64,000 nucleotides of DNA, taken from positions 1-64,000 of the forward strand of contig CAVQWS010000010.1 of NCBI GenBank assembly GCA_963717725.1, given 5' to 3'. The DNA comes from AC-32 sp963717725. Lineage in GTDB: Bacteria > Actinomycetota > Thermoleophilia > Gaiellales > Gaiellaceae. This document shows, piece after piece, positions 51,896-61,484 of the stretch (position 1 is the stretch's first letter; every line of letters starts with the position of its first letter). A model generated the notes under the pieces. That model saw only the letters and a list, made by a program, of their open reading frames with translations, ran no database searches and was not told the DNA's origin. Made by a program: the position numbers and the translations under genes.

Positions 51896-52309
51896 GTGAA
51901 CGCCGCAGTCCCGATGATCTCGTACGAGGACGTCGGGGCGGCGGTCGACTGGCTGGGCGAGGCGTTCGGCTTCGGCGAGTCGGGCGAGCGGTTCAGCGAC
52001 GACGAGGGCCGCGTCACGCACGCGGAGCTCTCGCTCGACGGCGCGACGGTGTTCCTAGGCTGGCCCGGGCCGGACTACCGCAGCCCGAAGCGGCACGCGC
52101 GGGACTGCGAGCAGGCGGCGCGCTGGCTCGCGACGCCGTGGGTGATCGACGGCGTCAACGTCGAGGTCGGCGACCTCGACGCCCACTACGAACGGGCGCG
52201 GGCCGCCGGGGCGGAGATCCTGCGCGAGCCAGAGGATCAGCCCTTCGGCCGGCTCTACTCAGCGGCGGACGTCGAAGGCCACCGCTGGATGTTCACGCAG
52301 CCGAGCTAG
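51896..52309 (+). CDS. glyoxalase/bleomycin resistance (VOC) family protein
   Basis: A 137-residue VOC-fold protein with two beta-alpha-beta modules. Module one: PMISYEDVGAAVDWLGEAFG and VTHAELSLDGATVFLG. Module two: VNVEVGDLDAHYERARAAGA and GRLYSAADVEGHRWMFTQP. The H-E-type metal residues are partly present (His in VTHAEL). It may be a metal-dependent lyase or a binding protein; substrate unknown. GTG 51896 lies one base after the sigma stop, so it is probably co-transcribed. Overlaps the convergent glycosyltransferase gene by 17 bases. Confidence 0.82.
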   Translation: MNAAVPMISYEDVGAAVDWLGEAFGFGESGERFSDDEGRVTHAELSLDGATVFLGWPGPDYRSPKRHARDCEQAARWLATPWVIDGVNVEVGDLDAHYERARAAGAEILREPEDQPFGRLYSAADVEGHRWMFTQPS

Positions 52310-54383
52310 GCACCGCGCTGCCGCGGTAGCTGCCGCCGAAGCGCGGCATCCCGGCCTGCACGCTGATCGGGCGGTCGTCGGGCTGCAGGTAGCCGATCCG
52401 GTTCGAGTGCCAGTTCAGCGTCCACGGCCCGCGTTGGGAGACCTGCACGGTCAGGACGATGCTCTTGCCGGGGACGACTATCACGCGCCGGTCGACGCCA
52501 GGGCCCTGGAGGCGCAGTGTCGTCGGCTTGGTGGCCGCGGGTAGCGAGAGCGGCAGGCGCAGCGTCCCGGTGACACGGCCGTTGGCGGCGGGGTAGACGG
52601 TCAGGTGGCCGGCCGGCGAGAGCCAGCCGTCGTGGTAGAGGCCGCCCACGAACAGCGCCATCCGCGGCGTGCCGGCCGGGCGCCAGAGCTCGTAGTCGGC
52701 GCCGTTGGCAACCGGAACCGCGCCAGTCAGCCGGGCGCGCACGGCGAAGTTCGAGATCGCGAGCGCGCCACGCATCGTCTTGCCGTCGAGCAGGAGGCGC
52801 CCGTCGTCCGCGACCGTCACGCGCGGGCGGCCGAAGGCGTCGATCGGCGAGGCCTGGTCGAGGAAGGCGAGCCGCGTCAGCGAGGAGTTCCAGAACAGCT
52901 GCTCGTGTGCGCGCGCGTGTGGCGTGGCCGGAGTCTGGATCAGCGTCGCGTCGCCGACGTTGGCGTGGTCGACCCAGCTGGCGTCCGGGGGCAGGTAGGT
53001 CGCGCGCACGGTGCGGACGACGTGATGGTCGAACGAGATCGCACCGAGCGAGACCGCGCACGAGGCGACGATCGTCGCGCCGACGGCGACCCAGACGAAG
53101 CGTTCCTTGAACGCCGCGGCCACGGCCAGGCAGGCGAGCCCGGCCGCGCCGAGCGCGATCGCGAGCGAGCCGTCGCCAACCCCGACCGCCTTCTCGAGCC
53201 GGAAGACGCCCATCAAGAACGGCGAGTCCTGCTTGAAGTCGCTGACCGTGTAGCCCGACAGCGGCACGCGCGCCGAGAGGGCCAGCAGCCCGACTGCGAC
53301 GAGCGCGACCGCGGCCTTCGCGGGCCGGCCGCGCTGGAGCCAGACCACGAAGGCCGGGAAGACGAGCGGGAGCAGCACCATCAGGTAGCGCTCCTGGAAT
53401 CGGTCAGAGCCGTTCGTCGCGTAGAGGGCCGCCTCGGCGAAGAGGCCGAGCAGCAGGCCGACGGAGAGGGCCGCGAAGCCGGACTCCTCGCGGGAGATCG
53501 GCTTCCAGAGGGCGAGGGCGATCCCGACCACGGCGCCCGGGACGAGCGCGAAGCCGGCCGCGTAGGCGAGCAGCATCGCGTCGGTGCCGAGCCAGTGCGC
53601 GATCTCACCTGGCCTGACGTGCAGGTCGGCGACACCCGAGTAGTAGCCGAGCAGGCGCTTTGGCCCGAGTACGGCCGCGAAGGCGAGCGGCGCCGCGTAG
53701 AGCAGCACCGAGAGCCGGAAGCGCTTCCAGACTCTCCGCACCGAGCCGCGCTCGACCACGAGCGAAGCGGCCACGAAGACGAGCGGAAGGAAGACGTACT
53801 GGATCCGCGCGAAGGTCGCGAGCACGGCCAGCGCCGCGAAGCCGAGCTGCAACCGCCGCGACGGCTCGGCCAGCGCGCAGACGCCGAGATAGACCGCGCC
53901 GAGCACCAGCGGGTAGGCGATCGCATCGGCGAGCAGGAACGACGAGAAGAAGAGGTCCGGCGAGACGACCGTCAGAGCCCCCGCCGCGAGGGCGGCCCAC
54001 GTGCCGCCGCCGAGCCGGCGGACGAGCAGGTAGACGGGCACGGCCGCAAGCGACATCGCCAGCGCGTTCTCCGCCTGCGTCAGGCGGAACGCGAGCCCCG
54101 GGTCGTTCGTCAGCCAGAAGGGGGCCGCGAGCAGCGGCTCGAGCATCGCGGGGAAGTGCGCCGAGGAACCGCGGATCAGCGGCCTGCCGCTCTGGGCGAG
54201 CGAGCGCGCGATGCCGGAGTAGATGTACTCGTCGGGGAAGTAGAGCGGCGTCGTGTGGCCGAGCGCCGCCACGTAGCGCACGAGGAAGCTCGCGGCCACG
54301 ATCCCGCCGAGCAGCAGGCGTGCGGGCACCGTGGCCGCGCGTGCGACCGCAGCCGGTCGCGGAACGGAGAGATCAACCGCCAC
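52293..54383 (-). CDS. large GT-C membrane glycosyltransferase-like protein
   Basis: A 696-residue polytopic protein. The first outer loop has GHTTPLYFPDEYIYSGIARS, with the Asp-Glu pair of GT-C enzymes (ArnT/PMT family) that use polyprenyl-phosphate sugars. About a dozen helices follow to residue 460. A soluble C-terminal region (460-696) rich in beta strands is outside the membrane (RVTVADDGRLLLDGKTMRG). It likely glycosylates an envelope polymer or protein. Start GTG 54383. Specific acceptor unknown; no other cell-wall sugar gene is adjacent. Confidence 0.75.
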   Translation of the reverse strand: MAVDLSVPRPAAVARAATVPARLLLGGIVAASFLVRYVAALGHTTPLYFPDEYIYSGIARSLAQSGRPLIRGSSAHFPAMLEPLLAAPFWLTNDPGLAFRLTQAENALAMSLAAVPVYLLVRRLGGGTWAALAAGALTVVSPDLFFSSFLLADAIAYPLVLGAVYLGVCALAEPSRRLQLGFAALAVLATFARIQYVFLPLVFVAASLVVERGSVRRVWKRFRLSVLLYAAPLAFAAVLGPKRLLGYYSGVADLHVRPGEIAHWLGTDAMLLAYAAGFALVPGAVVGIALALWKPISREESGFAALSVGLLLGLFAEAALYATNGSDRFQERYLMVLLPLVFPAFVVWLQRGRPAKAAVALVAVGLLALSARVPLSGYTVSDFKQDSPFLMGVFRLEKAVGVGDGSLAIALGAAGLACLAVAAAFKERFVWVAVGATIVASCAVSLGAISFDHHVVRTVRATYLPPDASWVDHANVGDATLIQTPATPHARAHEQLFWNSSLTRLAFLDQASPIDAFGRPRVTVADDGRLLLDGKTMRGALAISNFAVRARLTGAVPVANGADYELWRPAGTPRMALFVGGLYHDGWLSPAGHLTVYPAANGRVTGTLRLPLSLPAATKPTTLRLQGPGVDRRVIVVPGKSIVLTVQVSQRGPWTLNWHSNRIGYLQPDDRPISVQAGMPRFGGSYRGSAVPSSAA

Positions 54384-54440
54384 GCAGTCGCTATCGGCAG
54401 CGGGCCGCTATCCCTTGAACGAGGGATAGCTGTCTAGGTG

Positions 54441-54593
54441 CTAGGCGGCGGGCTCGGCGCGCTCGAGCGGTACGAACAGCCGGCAGTGCGGGCACTTGAA
54501 CCCGGTCGGCCCCGGCGTGGGCTCGGGGGCGAGCAGCTCGCCCTCGAACTCCTTCCCGCAGTGCGGGCAGACGACCCGGTGTCCCTCGGCCAC
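54441..54593 (-). CDS. small zinc-ribbon protein (50 residues)
   Basis: From GTG 54593 to TAG 54441 an open frame encodes a 50-residue protein with two matching zinc knuckles: VVCPHCGKEFEGELL and FKCPHCRLFVPLERA, separated by a Pro/Gly linker. Both C-P-H-C motifs and the tight fit between neighbouring genes support a real gene. It may be a small zinc-binding or RNA/DNA-associated protein. It lies between the glycosyltransferase and GAF genes on the same strand. Weak GAGC ribosome site. Confidence 0.7.
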   Translation of the reverse strand: MAEGHRVVCPHCGKEFEGELLAPEPTPGPTGFKCPHCRLFVPLERAEPAA

Positions 54594-54613
54594 GGAGCTC
54601 AAGCTAGCAAGGC

Positions 54614-55105
54614 TCAGGCGGTGACCGGCGGCTCGAGCCGCTCCAGCAGCTCGCCGACACGGTTCGAAAAGCGCGCCGCCAGCTCGGCCCGCTCGGGGTC
54701 GAACTCCCCGTGTTCCAGGTACAGCTCGACGAGCCCCCAGCAGCTGCCGCCAGACGGCAGGCAGACCATCAGCAGTGACTCGAAGCCGAGCTTCGACAGC
54801 AACGTCGCCTCCTGCTCGTCCGCGTTCGGGTCGAGCCGGTAGACCCAGCGCGGCTCGCCGTCCTCCACGACCTCGCGTGTGAGCGGGAAGTCGGAGATCA
54901 GATACTCGTGCCCGTGCGCGAGCGGCCGGCCCGACGTCGTGTGCTCGTCGAGCCCGACGAGCAGGTCGCCGATCACGCGCGAGATCGCGCAGGCCGTTGC
55001 GTCGAACAGCTCGACTCCCTCGCGGCAGGCGGTCCCGAGCAGCCCGCGGATGGTCGTCTCGGCCTCCATCGCCGCGGTGCTGCGCTCGAACGAGTCGGTC
55101 GTCAC
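54614..55105 (-). CDS. GAF domain protein
   Basis: A 163-residue single GAF-domain protein. TIRGLLGTACREGVELFDAT is the N-terminal helix, and CAISRVIGDLLVGLDEHTTS begins the sheet. HEYLISDFPLTREVVEDGEP and SLLMVCLPSGGSCWGLVELY are the usual GAF strands with the ligand-side loop. No output domain is attached. It may bind a small molecule or another sensor. GTG 55105 has TAGTCT six bases upstream. Confidence 0.8.
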   Translation of the reverse strand: MTTDSFERSTAAMEAETTIRGLLGTACREGVELFDATACAISRVIGDLLVGLDEHTTSGRPLAHGHEYLISDFPLTREVVEDGEPRWVYRLDPNADEQEATLLSKLGFESLLMVCLPSGGSCWGLVELYLEHGEFDPERAELAARFSNRVGELLERLEPPVTA

Positions 55106-55111
55106 AGCAGC

Positions 55112-55117
55112 AGACTA
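55112..55117 (-). promoter_or_regulatory. -10 element TAGTCT for the GAF gene
   Basis: Minus-strand TAGTCT ends six bases before GTG 55105, at leaderless spacing. It lies in the 16-base gap behind the aminotransferase stop. Confidence 0.4.
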
Positions 55118-55121
55118 CGGG

Positions 55122-56385
55122 CTAAGCGGGGAGCGACCGCTCGAGGATGCCGAGCCCGCGCTCGAGCTCCTCGTCCGTCGCGGTCAGCGGCGGCAGCAGG
55201 CGAATGACGTTGCCGTACAGCCCGCAGGAGAGGAGCAGCAGACCCTGCTCGCGGGCCGCGGTCGTGACGGCCCTCGAGACCTCGCCCGAGGGCTCCGCGA
55301 GCTCGAGCGCGAGCATCGAGCCGAGGCCGCGCACCTCGCCGATCGCCTCGTGCCGGGAGGCCAGCTCGTCGAGCCGCGTCCGTAGCAGGGACGCGATCTC
55401 CTCGGCGCGCTCGCGGAAGCCGGGCTCGGCGAGCTGGTCTAGCACGGCGCACGCGGCGGCGCACGAGACCGGGTTGCCGCCGAAGGTGCCGCCGAGTCCG
55501 CCGGGGTGCGGCGCGTCCATCAGCTCCGCCTTGCCGGTGACGGACGCGAGCGGCAGGCCGCCGCCGAGCGTCTTGCCGGCGACGAGCAGGTCGGGCTCGA
55601 CGCCGGAGTGCTCGATCGCCCAGACGGTGCCCGTGCGCCCGCAGCCGGACTGCACCTCGTCGGCGACGTAGACGATCCCGTGCCTCTCGCAGAGCTCCTT
55701 CAGCGGGCCGATGAACTCGGCAGGCATCGGGATGAAGCCGCCCTCGCCCTGCACGGTCTCGAGCACAACGCAGGCGACCGCGTCGGGCGCGACGTCCTGC
55801 TTGAACAGCAGCTCCAGGCCGGCAAGCGCATCCTCGACCGAGACGCCGCGGTACGGGTAGGGCGCGGGGCGCCCGGTAGACCTCGGGCGCGAGCGGGCCG
55901 AAGCCCTGCTTGTAGACGAGCTTCGAGGTCATCGCCATCGTCAGGTTGGTGCGGCCGTGGAAGGCGCGGTCGAAGACGACGACGCCCGGCCGCCCGGTCG
56001 CGGCGCGCGCGATCTTGACCGCGTTCTCGACCGCCTCCGCGCCCGAGTTGACGAGCAGCGTCTTCGTCTCGCTCTCGCCCGGCCAGAGCGCGTCCAGCCG
56101 GCGGGCGACCTCGACGTACGGCTCGTACATCCCGACCATGAAGCACTGGTGCAGGTAGTGGTCGACCTGCTCGTGCACCGCGCGGACGACGGCCTCCGGG
56201 TTGTGCCCGAGGTTCTGGCAGGCGATCCCGCCGGCGAAGTCGAGCACCTCGTTGCCGTCGGCGTCCCAGAGCGTCGCGCCCTCCGCGCGCGCGACGACGA
56301 AGTCGGTGGTCGCGATCCCGCGCGGCACGTACCGCTCACGGGCGGCGCGAACGTCGGCGGCACCCTGCACCTGCTCGGTCGCCAT
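55122..56385 (-). CDS. class III aminotransferase, GABA-type (one apparent frameshift)
   Basis: PLP-dependent omega/4-aminobutyrate aminotransferase family. First frame from ATG 56385: DADGNEVLDFAGGIACQNLG, LLVNSGAEAVENAVKIARAA (G-A-E-A substrate loop), VVVFDRAFHGRTNLTMAMTS. After a frame change at about 55860-55874 it continues VSVEDALAGLELLFKQDVAP, LETVQGEGGFIPMPAEFIGP, YVADEVQSGCGRTGTVWAIE (PLP Asp) and the Schiff-base lysine in LVAGKTLGGGLPLASVTGKA. One extra base restores a 420-residue enzyme. Substrate could be GABA or a related omega-amine. No partner succinate-semialdehyde dehydrogenase nearby. Confidence 0.9.
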
Positions 56386-56438
56386 CACCGAAGCCTACTC
56401 CAGGGAATACGCTTCTCCCGACCGCGTTAAGGGAGGGC

Positions 56439-57101
56439 ATGATGGCACTGCAGCTCGGCGACACCGCACCGGACTTCGAGGCCCAGACGACCGAGGGCCC
56501 GATCAACTTCCACGACTGGATCGGCGACTCGTGGGCGGTGCTCTTCTCGCACCCGAAGGACTTCACGCCCGTCTGCACGACCGAGCTCGGCTACATGGCG
56601 AAGATCAAGCCGGAGTTCGACAAGCGCAACGTCAAGGTCATCGGCCTGTCGGTAGATCCCGTCGGCAACCATGCGGACTGGGTTCGGGACATCGAGGAGA
56701 CGCAGGGCCACGCTCCCAACTACCCGATCATCGGCGACGCCGACTTCGAGGTCTCGAAGCTCTACGGGATGCTGACGAACGACGTCTCCGGCGATCCCGG
56801 CGACCGCACGCCGGCCGACAACCAGACCGTCCGCAACGTCTTCGTGATCGGCCCGGACAAGAAGGTCAAGCTGATCCTCGTCTACCCGATGACGACCGGC
56901 CGCAACTTCGACGAGGTGCTGCGCGTGATCGACTCGCTGCAGCTGACGGCGCAGCACAAGGTGGCGACGCCGGTCAACTGGCAGCAGGGCGACGACGTGA
57001 TCATCGCAGGGTCTGTCTCGGACGACGAAGCCAAGGAGATCTTCGGCGAGTGGGACTCGCCCAAGCCCTACATCAGGGTCGTCCCGCAACCCGGCCGATG
57101 A
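56439..57101 (+). CDS. 1-Cys peroxiredoxin (Prx6 type)
   Basis: A 220-residue (219 if read from ATG 56442) Prx6-type peroxiredoxin reducing peroxides. The peroxidatic cysteine is in SHPKDFTPVCTTELGYMAKI (about residue 46). The C-terminal domain RVIDSLQLTAQHKVATPVNW with the conserved P-V-N-W is typical of the Prx6 subgroup, and no resolving cysteine is seen. An AGGGAGG ribosome site and a TACGCT hexamer at 56408-56413 precede it. Divergent from the aminotransferase. Confidence 0.93.
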   Translation: MMALQLGDTAPDFEAQTTEGPINFHDWIGDSWAVLFSHPKDFTPVCTTELGYMAKIKPEFDKRNVKVIGLSVDPVGNHADWVRDIEETQGHAPNYPIIGDADFEVSKLYGMLTNDVSGDPGDRTPADNQTVRNVFVIGPDKKVKLILVYPMTTGRNFDEVLRVIDSLQLTAQHKVATPVNWQQGDDVIIAGSVSDDEAKEIFGEWDSPKPYIRVVPQPGR

Positions 57102-57131
57102 GTTTCGGCGACTGACGCCGTCTCAGTTGCC

Positions 57132-57713
57132 GTGAGCAGAATCGTCGTATCGCAGTTCATCACGCTCGACGGCGTCTTCGAGGACCCGGGCGGCTCCGAA
57201 GGCATCGACCGGGGCGGCTGGGCGTTCCGCTACGAGCGCGGTGAGGAGGGCGACCGCTTCAAGCTCGACGAGGTAATGGCCGCGGAAGGGTTGCTGCTCG
57301 GCCGGGTCACTTACGCCGGCTTCGCCGCGGCCTGGCCCTCGCGCACTGACGAGTTCGGGTTCGCGGACAAGTTCAACAACATGCCCAAGTACGTCGTCTC
57401 GAGCACGCTGGCCGACCCGGAGTGGAACAACACGCGGGTCGTGACGCTCGACGAGCTCCCCGAGCTCGAGGGCGAGCTCCTCGTCAACGGCAGCGGGCAG
57501 CTCGTGCAGTCGCTGCTGGAGCGCGGCCTGGTGGACGAGCTCCGCCTGATGGTCTTCCCGACGGTGCTCGGCACCGGCCGGCGGCTGTTCGGCGAGACCC
57601 CCTCCGAGCTGCCGCTCCGGCTTGTCAAGTCCACGCCGGTGGGCGACGACGGCGTGACGATCCTCGTTTACCAACCTGCAACACGGGAGGCACCGGAAGG
57701 GCAGGTAACGTGA
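57132..57713 (+). CDS. dihydrofolate reductase family (RibD C-terminal-like) protein
   Basis: A 193-residue reductase-family protein similar in layout to the one at 3107-3706. VSQFITLDGVFEDPGGSEG is the N-terminal strand, LLLGRVTYAGFAAAW the nucleotide region, and LLVNGSGQLVQSLLERGLVD with GTGRRLFGETPSELPLR the C-terminal core. NADPH-binding reductase of unknown substrate. GTG 57132; its TGA overlaps the GTG of the MMPL transporter, so the two are coupled. Confidence 0.83.
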   Translation: MSRIVVSQFITLDGVFEDPGGSEGIDRGGWAFRYERGEEGDRFKLDEVMAAEGLLLGRVTYAGFAAAWPSRTDEFGFADKFNNMPKYVVSSTLADPEWNNTRVVTLDELPELEGELLVNGSGQLVQSLLERGLVDELRLMVFPTVLGTGRRLFGETPSELPLRLVKSTPVGDDGVTILVYQPATREAPEGQVT

Positions 57714-59884
57714 GCGCGGTGGGCACGCCCGAGGGACAGCCGCGGCTGGCGCGGCTCGCGCACCTGATCGTCCGCCGCCGCAAGATCGTGATCGCGGCGT
57801 GGATCGTGCTGACCCTGTTCGGCGCCTTCTCGGCGGGCCAGGTGTCCAAGCGCTGGTTCGAGAGCTTCTCGATCCCGGGCTACTCCTCGTACGAGGCGAA
57901 CCAGCGGACGCTGAAGACATTCGGCACGGGCGAGCAGGCGCCGCTCGTCGCCGTCTTCCACAGCGACGGTGACATCACCCAGCAGGCCGGGATCCAGAAG
58001 GCAGTCGCGGCGGCCGCGGCGGTCAACCCGGGCTCTCGCGACTCCTCCTACTTCTCGACCGGCGAGAACCGCGCCTACGTCTCCAAGGACGGCCACACGA
58101 TGTTCGCCGAGATCTACCCACCGAAGTCGCCGACCTTCAGCTCGTCGGTGCACCTCGACGAGGTGCGGGCGAAGCTGAAGGAGGCGACACCGGCCGGCGT
58201 CCAGGCCTACCTGACCGGGCGCGACCCGCTCTATGACGCCTCGACCGGCGGCTCGAGCGGTGGCCCGAGCGTGCTCACCGAGGCGCTGATCGGCGGCCTC
58301 GGCTGCCTGGTGATCCTGTTCTTCGTCTTCGGGACGCTGCCGGCGGTGCTGATGCCGATCGTCGTCGCGATCGCGGCGATCCTGAACACCTTCACGCTGG
58401 TCTGGATCCTGACCTACATCACCAACGTCTCGATCGTCGTCCAGTTCCTGATCGCCCTCGTCGGCCTCGGCGTGGCGATCGACTACGCGCTCCTGATGAT
58501 CTTCCGCTTCCGCGACGAGCTGCGCGAAGGCGAGGACGTCGAGACGGCGCTGACCGAGACGATGACGCACGCGGGGCGCTCGGTGATCGTGTCGGGCTCG
58601 ACCGTGGCCGTCGGGCTGCTCTCGATGCTCGTGATCCCGCTGCCGTTCATCCGCTCGATCGGGATCGGCGGCCTGCTGATCCCGACGGTGTCGGTGATCA
58701 CGGCGATCACCTTGCTGCCGGCGCTGCTCGCGACTCTTGGCCCGCGGATCAACAGCGTGCGCTTGCTGCCCAAGCGCTTCGTCGATCGCGGCCATCCGGA
58801 AGACGGCCCGTGGGGGCGTTGGGCCCGTTTCGTCATGCGCCATCCCGGGGCCGTGGCGACCGTCGGGTTCGCGATCGTCGCGGTGCTCGTGTTCTACGGC
58901 GTACAGCTGAACCCGAGCGAGGCGCAGGCCAAGGACTTCCCCGGCAAGGGGGACGCGATCAACGGCCGCCAGGTGCTCACCGACGCCCAGATCTCGCCGG
59001 GCGTGATGAAGCCGTTCGTGGTGCTCGTCGAGAACAACGGCGACCCGCAGGCGGTCGCGGTCAAGGTCCGGCGGGTGCCTGGCATCGAGGGCGTCGCCGT
59101 GCCGCCCGACTGGCGCAAGGGCCCGGACAGCCTGGTCGAGGCCTTCCCCGACGCCGACGGCGCGGCCAAGTCCACGCGCGGGACGATCAAGCGCACGCGG
59201 GCGACGCTGAAGGGGACCGACGGCACGCTCGGCGGCGTCGCCGGAGAGGACCGCGACTTCGTCGCCGCGGTCTACTCGAACTTCCCCTACGTGCTCGGCT
59301 TCGTCGTGCTGCTGACGTTCATCCTGCTCGCGCGGGCGTTCAGGTCGATCATTCTGCCGATCAAGGCCGTCGTCCTGAACCTGATCTCGCTGCTCGCCGC
59401 CTACGGGATCATCGTCTTCATCTTCCAGGACGGCCACGGCTCGCAGGCGATCTGGGGCGTGCCTGCGACGCACGCGATCATCCCCTGGATCCCGCTGATG
59501 ATCTTCGCCTTCCTGTTCGGCCTTTCGATGGACTATGAGGTCTTCATGCTCACGCGCATGCGCGAGATCTACGACGAGACGGGCGACACGGTGACAGCGA
59601 TCTCGCTTGGCCTCGCGCGCACCGGCAAACTCGTGACGAGCGCCGCGCTGGTGCTGATGTTCGCCTTCTTCGTGCTCTCGTCGAGCCCGGGCGTCGACAT
59701 CAAGCAGTTCGGAATCGGCCTCGCGGCCGGGATCATCTTCGACGCGACGGTGATCCGCGCCCTGCTAGTGCCCGCGATGATGCGGCTCTTCGGCGACTGG
59801 AACTGGTGGCTGCCGCCGTGGGCCGCCAAGGCGCTCTTCCTCAAGAGCGAGCCCGCTCCGCCGCCCGCGGCCGAGTCCGCCTGA
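57710..59884 (+). CDS. MMPL/RND family transporter
   Basis: A 724-residue MMPL-family membrane transporter. The first helix begins IVIAAWIVLTLFGAFSAGQV, followed by a large outer domain. Then come two blocks of helices containing the family motifs VGLGVAIDYALLMIFRFRDE and LFGLSMDYEVFMLTRMREIY, each with the conserved Asp-Tyr pair that couples to protons. Twelve helices in total. In actinobacteria MMPL proteins move lipids or drugs; substrate here unknown. GTG start overlaps the reductase gene. Confidence 0.9.
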   Translation: MSAVGTPEGQPRLARLAHLIVRRRKIVIAAWIVLTLFGAFSAGQVSKRWFESFSIPGYSSYEANQRTLKTFGTGEQAPLVAVFHSDGDITQQAGIQKAVAAAAAVNPGSRDSSYFSTGENRAYVSKDGHTMFAEIYPPKSPTFSSSVHLDEVRAKLKEATPAGVQAYLTGRDPLYDASTGGSSGGPSVLTEALIGGLGCLVILFFVFGTLPAVLMPIVVAIAAILNTFTLVWILTYITNVSIVVQFLIALVGLGVAIDYALLMIFRFRDELREGEDVETALTETMTHAGRSVIVSGSTVAVGLLSMLVIPLPFIRSIGIGGLLIPTVSVITAITLLPALLATLGPRINSVRLLPKRFVDRGHPEDGPWGRWARFVMRHPGAVATVGFAIVAVLVFYGVQLNPSEAQAKDFPGKGDAINGRQVLTDAQISPGVMKPFVVLVENNGDPQAVAVKVRRVPGIEGVAVPPDWRKGPDSLVEAFPDADGAAKSTRGTIKRTRATLKGTDGTLGGVAGEDRDFVAAVYSNFPYVLGFVVLLTFILLARAFRSIILPIKAVVLNLISLLAAYGIIVFIFQDGHGSQAIWGVPATHAIIPWIPLMIFAFLFGLSMDYEVFMLTRMREIYDETGDTVTAISLGLARTGKLVTSAALVLMFAFFVLSSSPGVDIKQFGIGLAAGIIFDATVIRALLVPAMMRLFGDWNWWLPPWAAKALFLKSEPAPPPAAESA

Positions 59885-59915
59885 CGCCGGCTGATCTCCG
59901 AACTTCAGGCGTTAG

Positions 59916-59928
59916 GCACGCTGGCCCA
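59916..59928 (+). repeat. intergenic motif copy 1 (GCACGCTGGCCCA)
   Basis: One of four copies of a near-identical intergenic motif (consensus GCACACTGGCCCA) in this accessory region. It lies between the MMPL stop and the hydrolase stop. Confidence 0.5.
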
Positions 59929-59965
59929 GTCGCCAGTGGTATCGCCAGATTTGACTGAGATCTAC

Positions 59966-61322
59966 TCAGTTGCCGAGCACAAACGGCGGCACCGCGACCG
60001 CACCTTCACAGCGTGTCGTGTCCACGCCCTTGGTTGTGCCGCGGTCGGCGAAGTCAGCCATGGTGTCGTCGACGCAGCCGCCTATGCTGAAGTCGTGCCC
60101 GATGCGTGGGAAGACGACGGTGCGGCTGTCGGGGAAGTGCTGCGTCAGGCCGGAGAGGTTCGTGACGGGATCCTGCGGGTCGGCGCCGCCGACGAACGCG
60201 ATCACAGGTACGGAGCTGCGCGTGGGGAGCGTCCAGAGCGAGCGCGGCTCGGCGCGCTTCGGGCCGGAGTCGCACTGATGGCGGAACGCCGCGATCCGCG
60301 CGGTCGTGTAGCTGTCGAACTGGGTGTTCCACGGGCCTTTCGCGTCGAGCCCGACCCATGGCTCGTTGCACCAGATCGATCTCATCAGGCCGAGGCCGGG
60401 GTTGAGATCACCCGATCCTGCGCGGTCGAGCGGGCCGTAGTCGCCCTTCATGGCGCTGCTGACAACCAGCGGGATCGAGACCGCGTTGTCCAAGCGCAGC
60501 AACATCACGTGGACGACCGAGGCGAACTCGTCTCCACTCGTGCCGTGCACCGGATGGGCGTTCCAAGCCTGCACGAGCTCGCCGAATTGACGCTCCCAGC
60601 CGGGGAACGCCGCCCGGCATTCGGGCTGCGACGCGCACGCCTCGGCGAGCTGGTCGAGGGCGCGCTGGGCGTTGACGGCGTAACGGTCGAAGAACGGGAC
60701 GTCGACCGCCGTCCCGGCCACGAGGACGAGCGTGCGCACCGAGGAGGGATGCAGCCTCGCGTAGACCTGTGCCGCTGTCGCTCCGTAGGAGCTGCCGATC
60801 ACGTCGAGCTGCCGGTAGCCGAGCGCAGCCCGCACCGCATCCAGGTCGTCCATCGCCATCCGCGTCCCGTACTGCGTCGCGTCGACATGGTGGGGTTTCG
60901 ATCGCCCCGTCCCCCGCTGGTCGACGAGCAGGATGTCGCGATGCAGGTTGAGCGCCGACAGTTGCTCGCTCCACGTCGCCGCGAGCTCGGTCGCCGCGTC
61001 CCCCGGCCCGCCAGCGAGATAGGTGACCGCGTCTTTTCGGGCCGGCTTCGAGAACGCAGGGAGGACGACGACGTTGAGCCCGATCGTGCGTCCGTTCGGT
61101 TTCGTGCGGTTCTCCGGGACGACGAGAGGTGCCGCAGCGGGCGTCGATCCCCTGCACCACGCACGGCTCGGGCGGCCACGAGTACCGCGCCTGGCCCGAA
61201 AGGAACGCTCGGTCGATGCCGACGCTGATGCCGACGGCGGCCAGCAGGCCGACTATGACCCACGTAAACCACCGATGCAGCCAGTGAACTCGATGCGGCA
61301 CCGGGTACGCACCCATCGGCAT
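59966..61322 (-). CDS. secreted alpha/beta hydrolase, tripeptidyl aminopeptidase-like (one apparent frameshift)
   Basis: A membrane-anchored or secreted serine hydrolase. From ATG 61322: HRWFTWVIVGLLAAVGISVG (membrane anchor), then YSWPPEPCVVQGIDARCGT. After a frame change at about 61121-61130 it continues PENRTKPNGRTIGLNVVVLP, LAGGPGDAATELAATWSEQ, LVDQRGTGRSKPHHVDATQY, the nucleophile elbow IGSSYGATAAQVYARLHP, acid region VIAFVGGADPQDPVTNL and His in FPRIGHDFSIGGCVDDTM. The layout matches TAP-like peptidases. One extra base gives 451 residues. GGCGGAGG precedes ATG 61322. Confidence 0.85.
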
Positions 61323-61445
61323 AGGCGAACCTCCGCCCAAACGATCCCTCAACGCGCACTACGCTCCATCAGGGGGCGCGCGGATCCTGCCTCCGTGCAT
61401 TCCCAGACCGTGCGTAATCGTCCGGCGCGTCTCTGGTGACATTCC

Positions 61446-61458
61446 GCACACTGGCCCA
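61446..61458 (+). repeat. intergenic motif copy 2 (GCACACTGGCCCA)
   Basis: Exact consensus copy, preceded by ACATTCC, between the hydrolase and the first GNAT gene. Matches 62692-62704 over the whole motif and its left flank. Confidence 0.55.
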
Positions 61459-61484
61459 CGCGAACGTGCGGCGCGTGCGACCAT

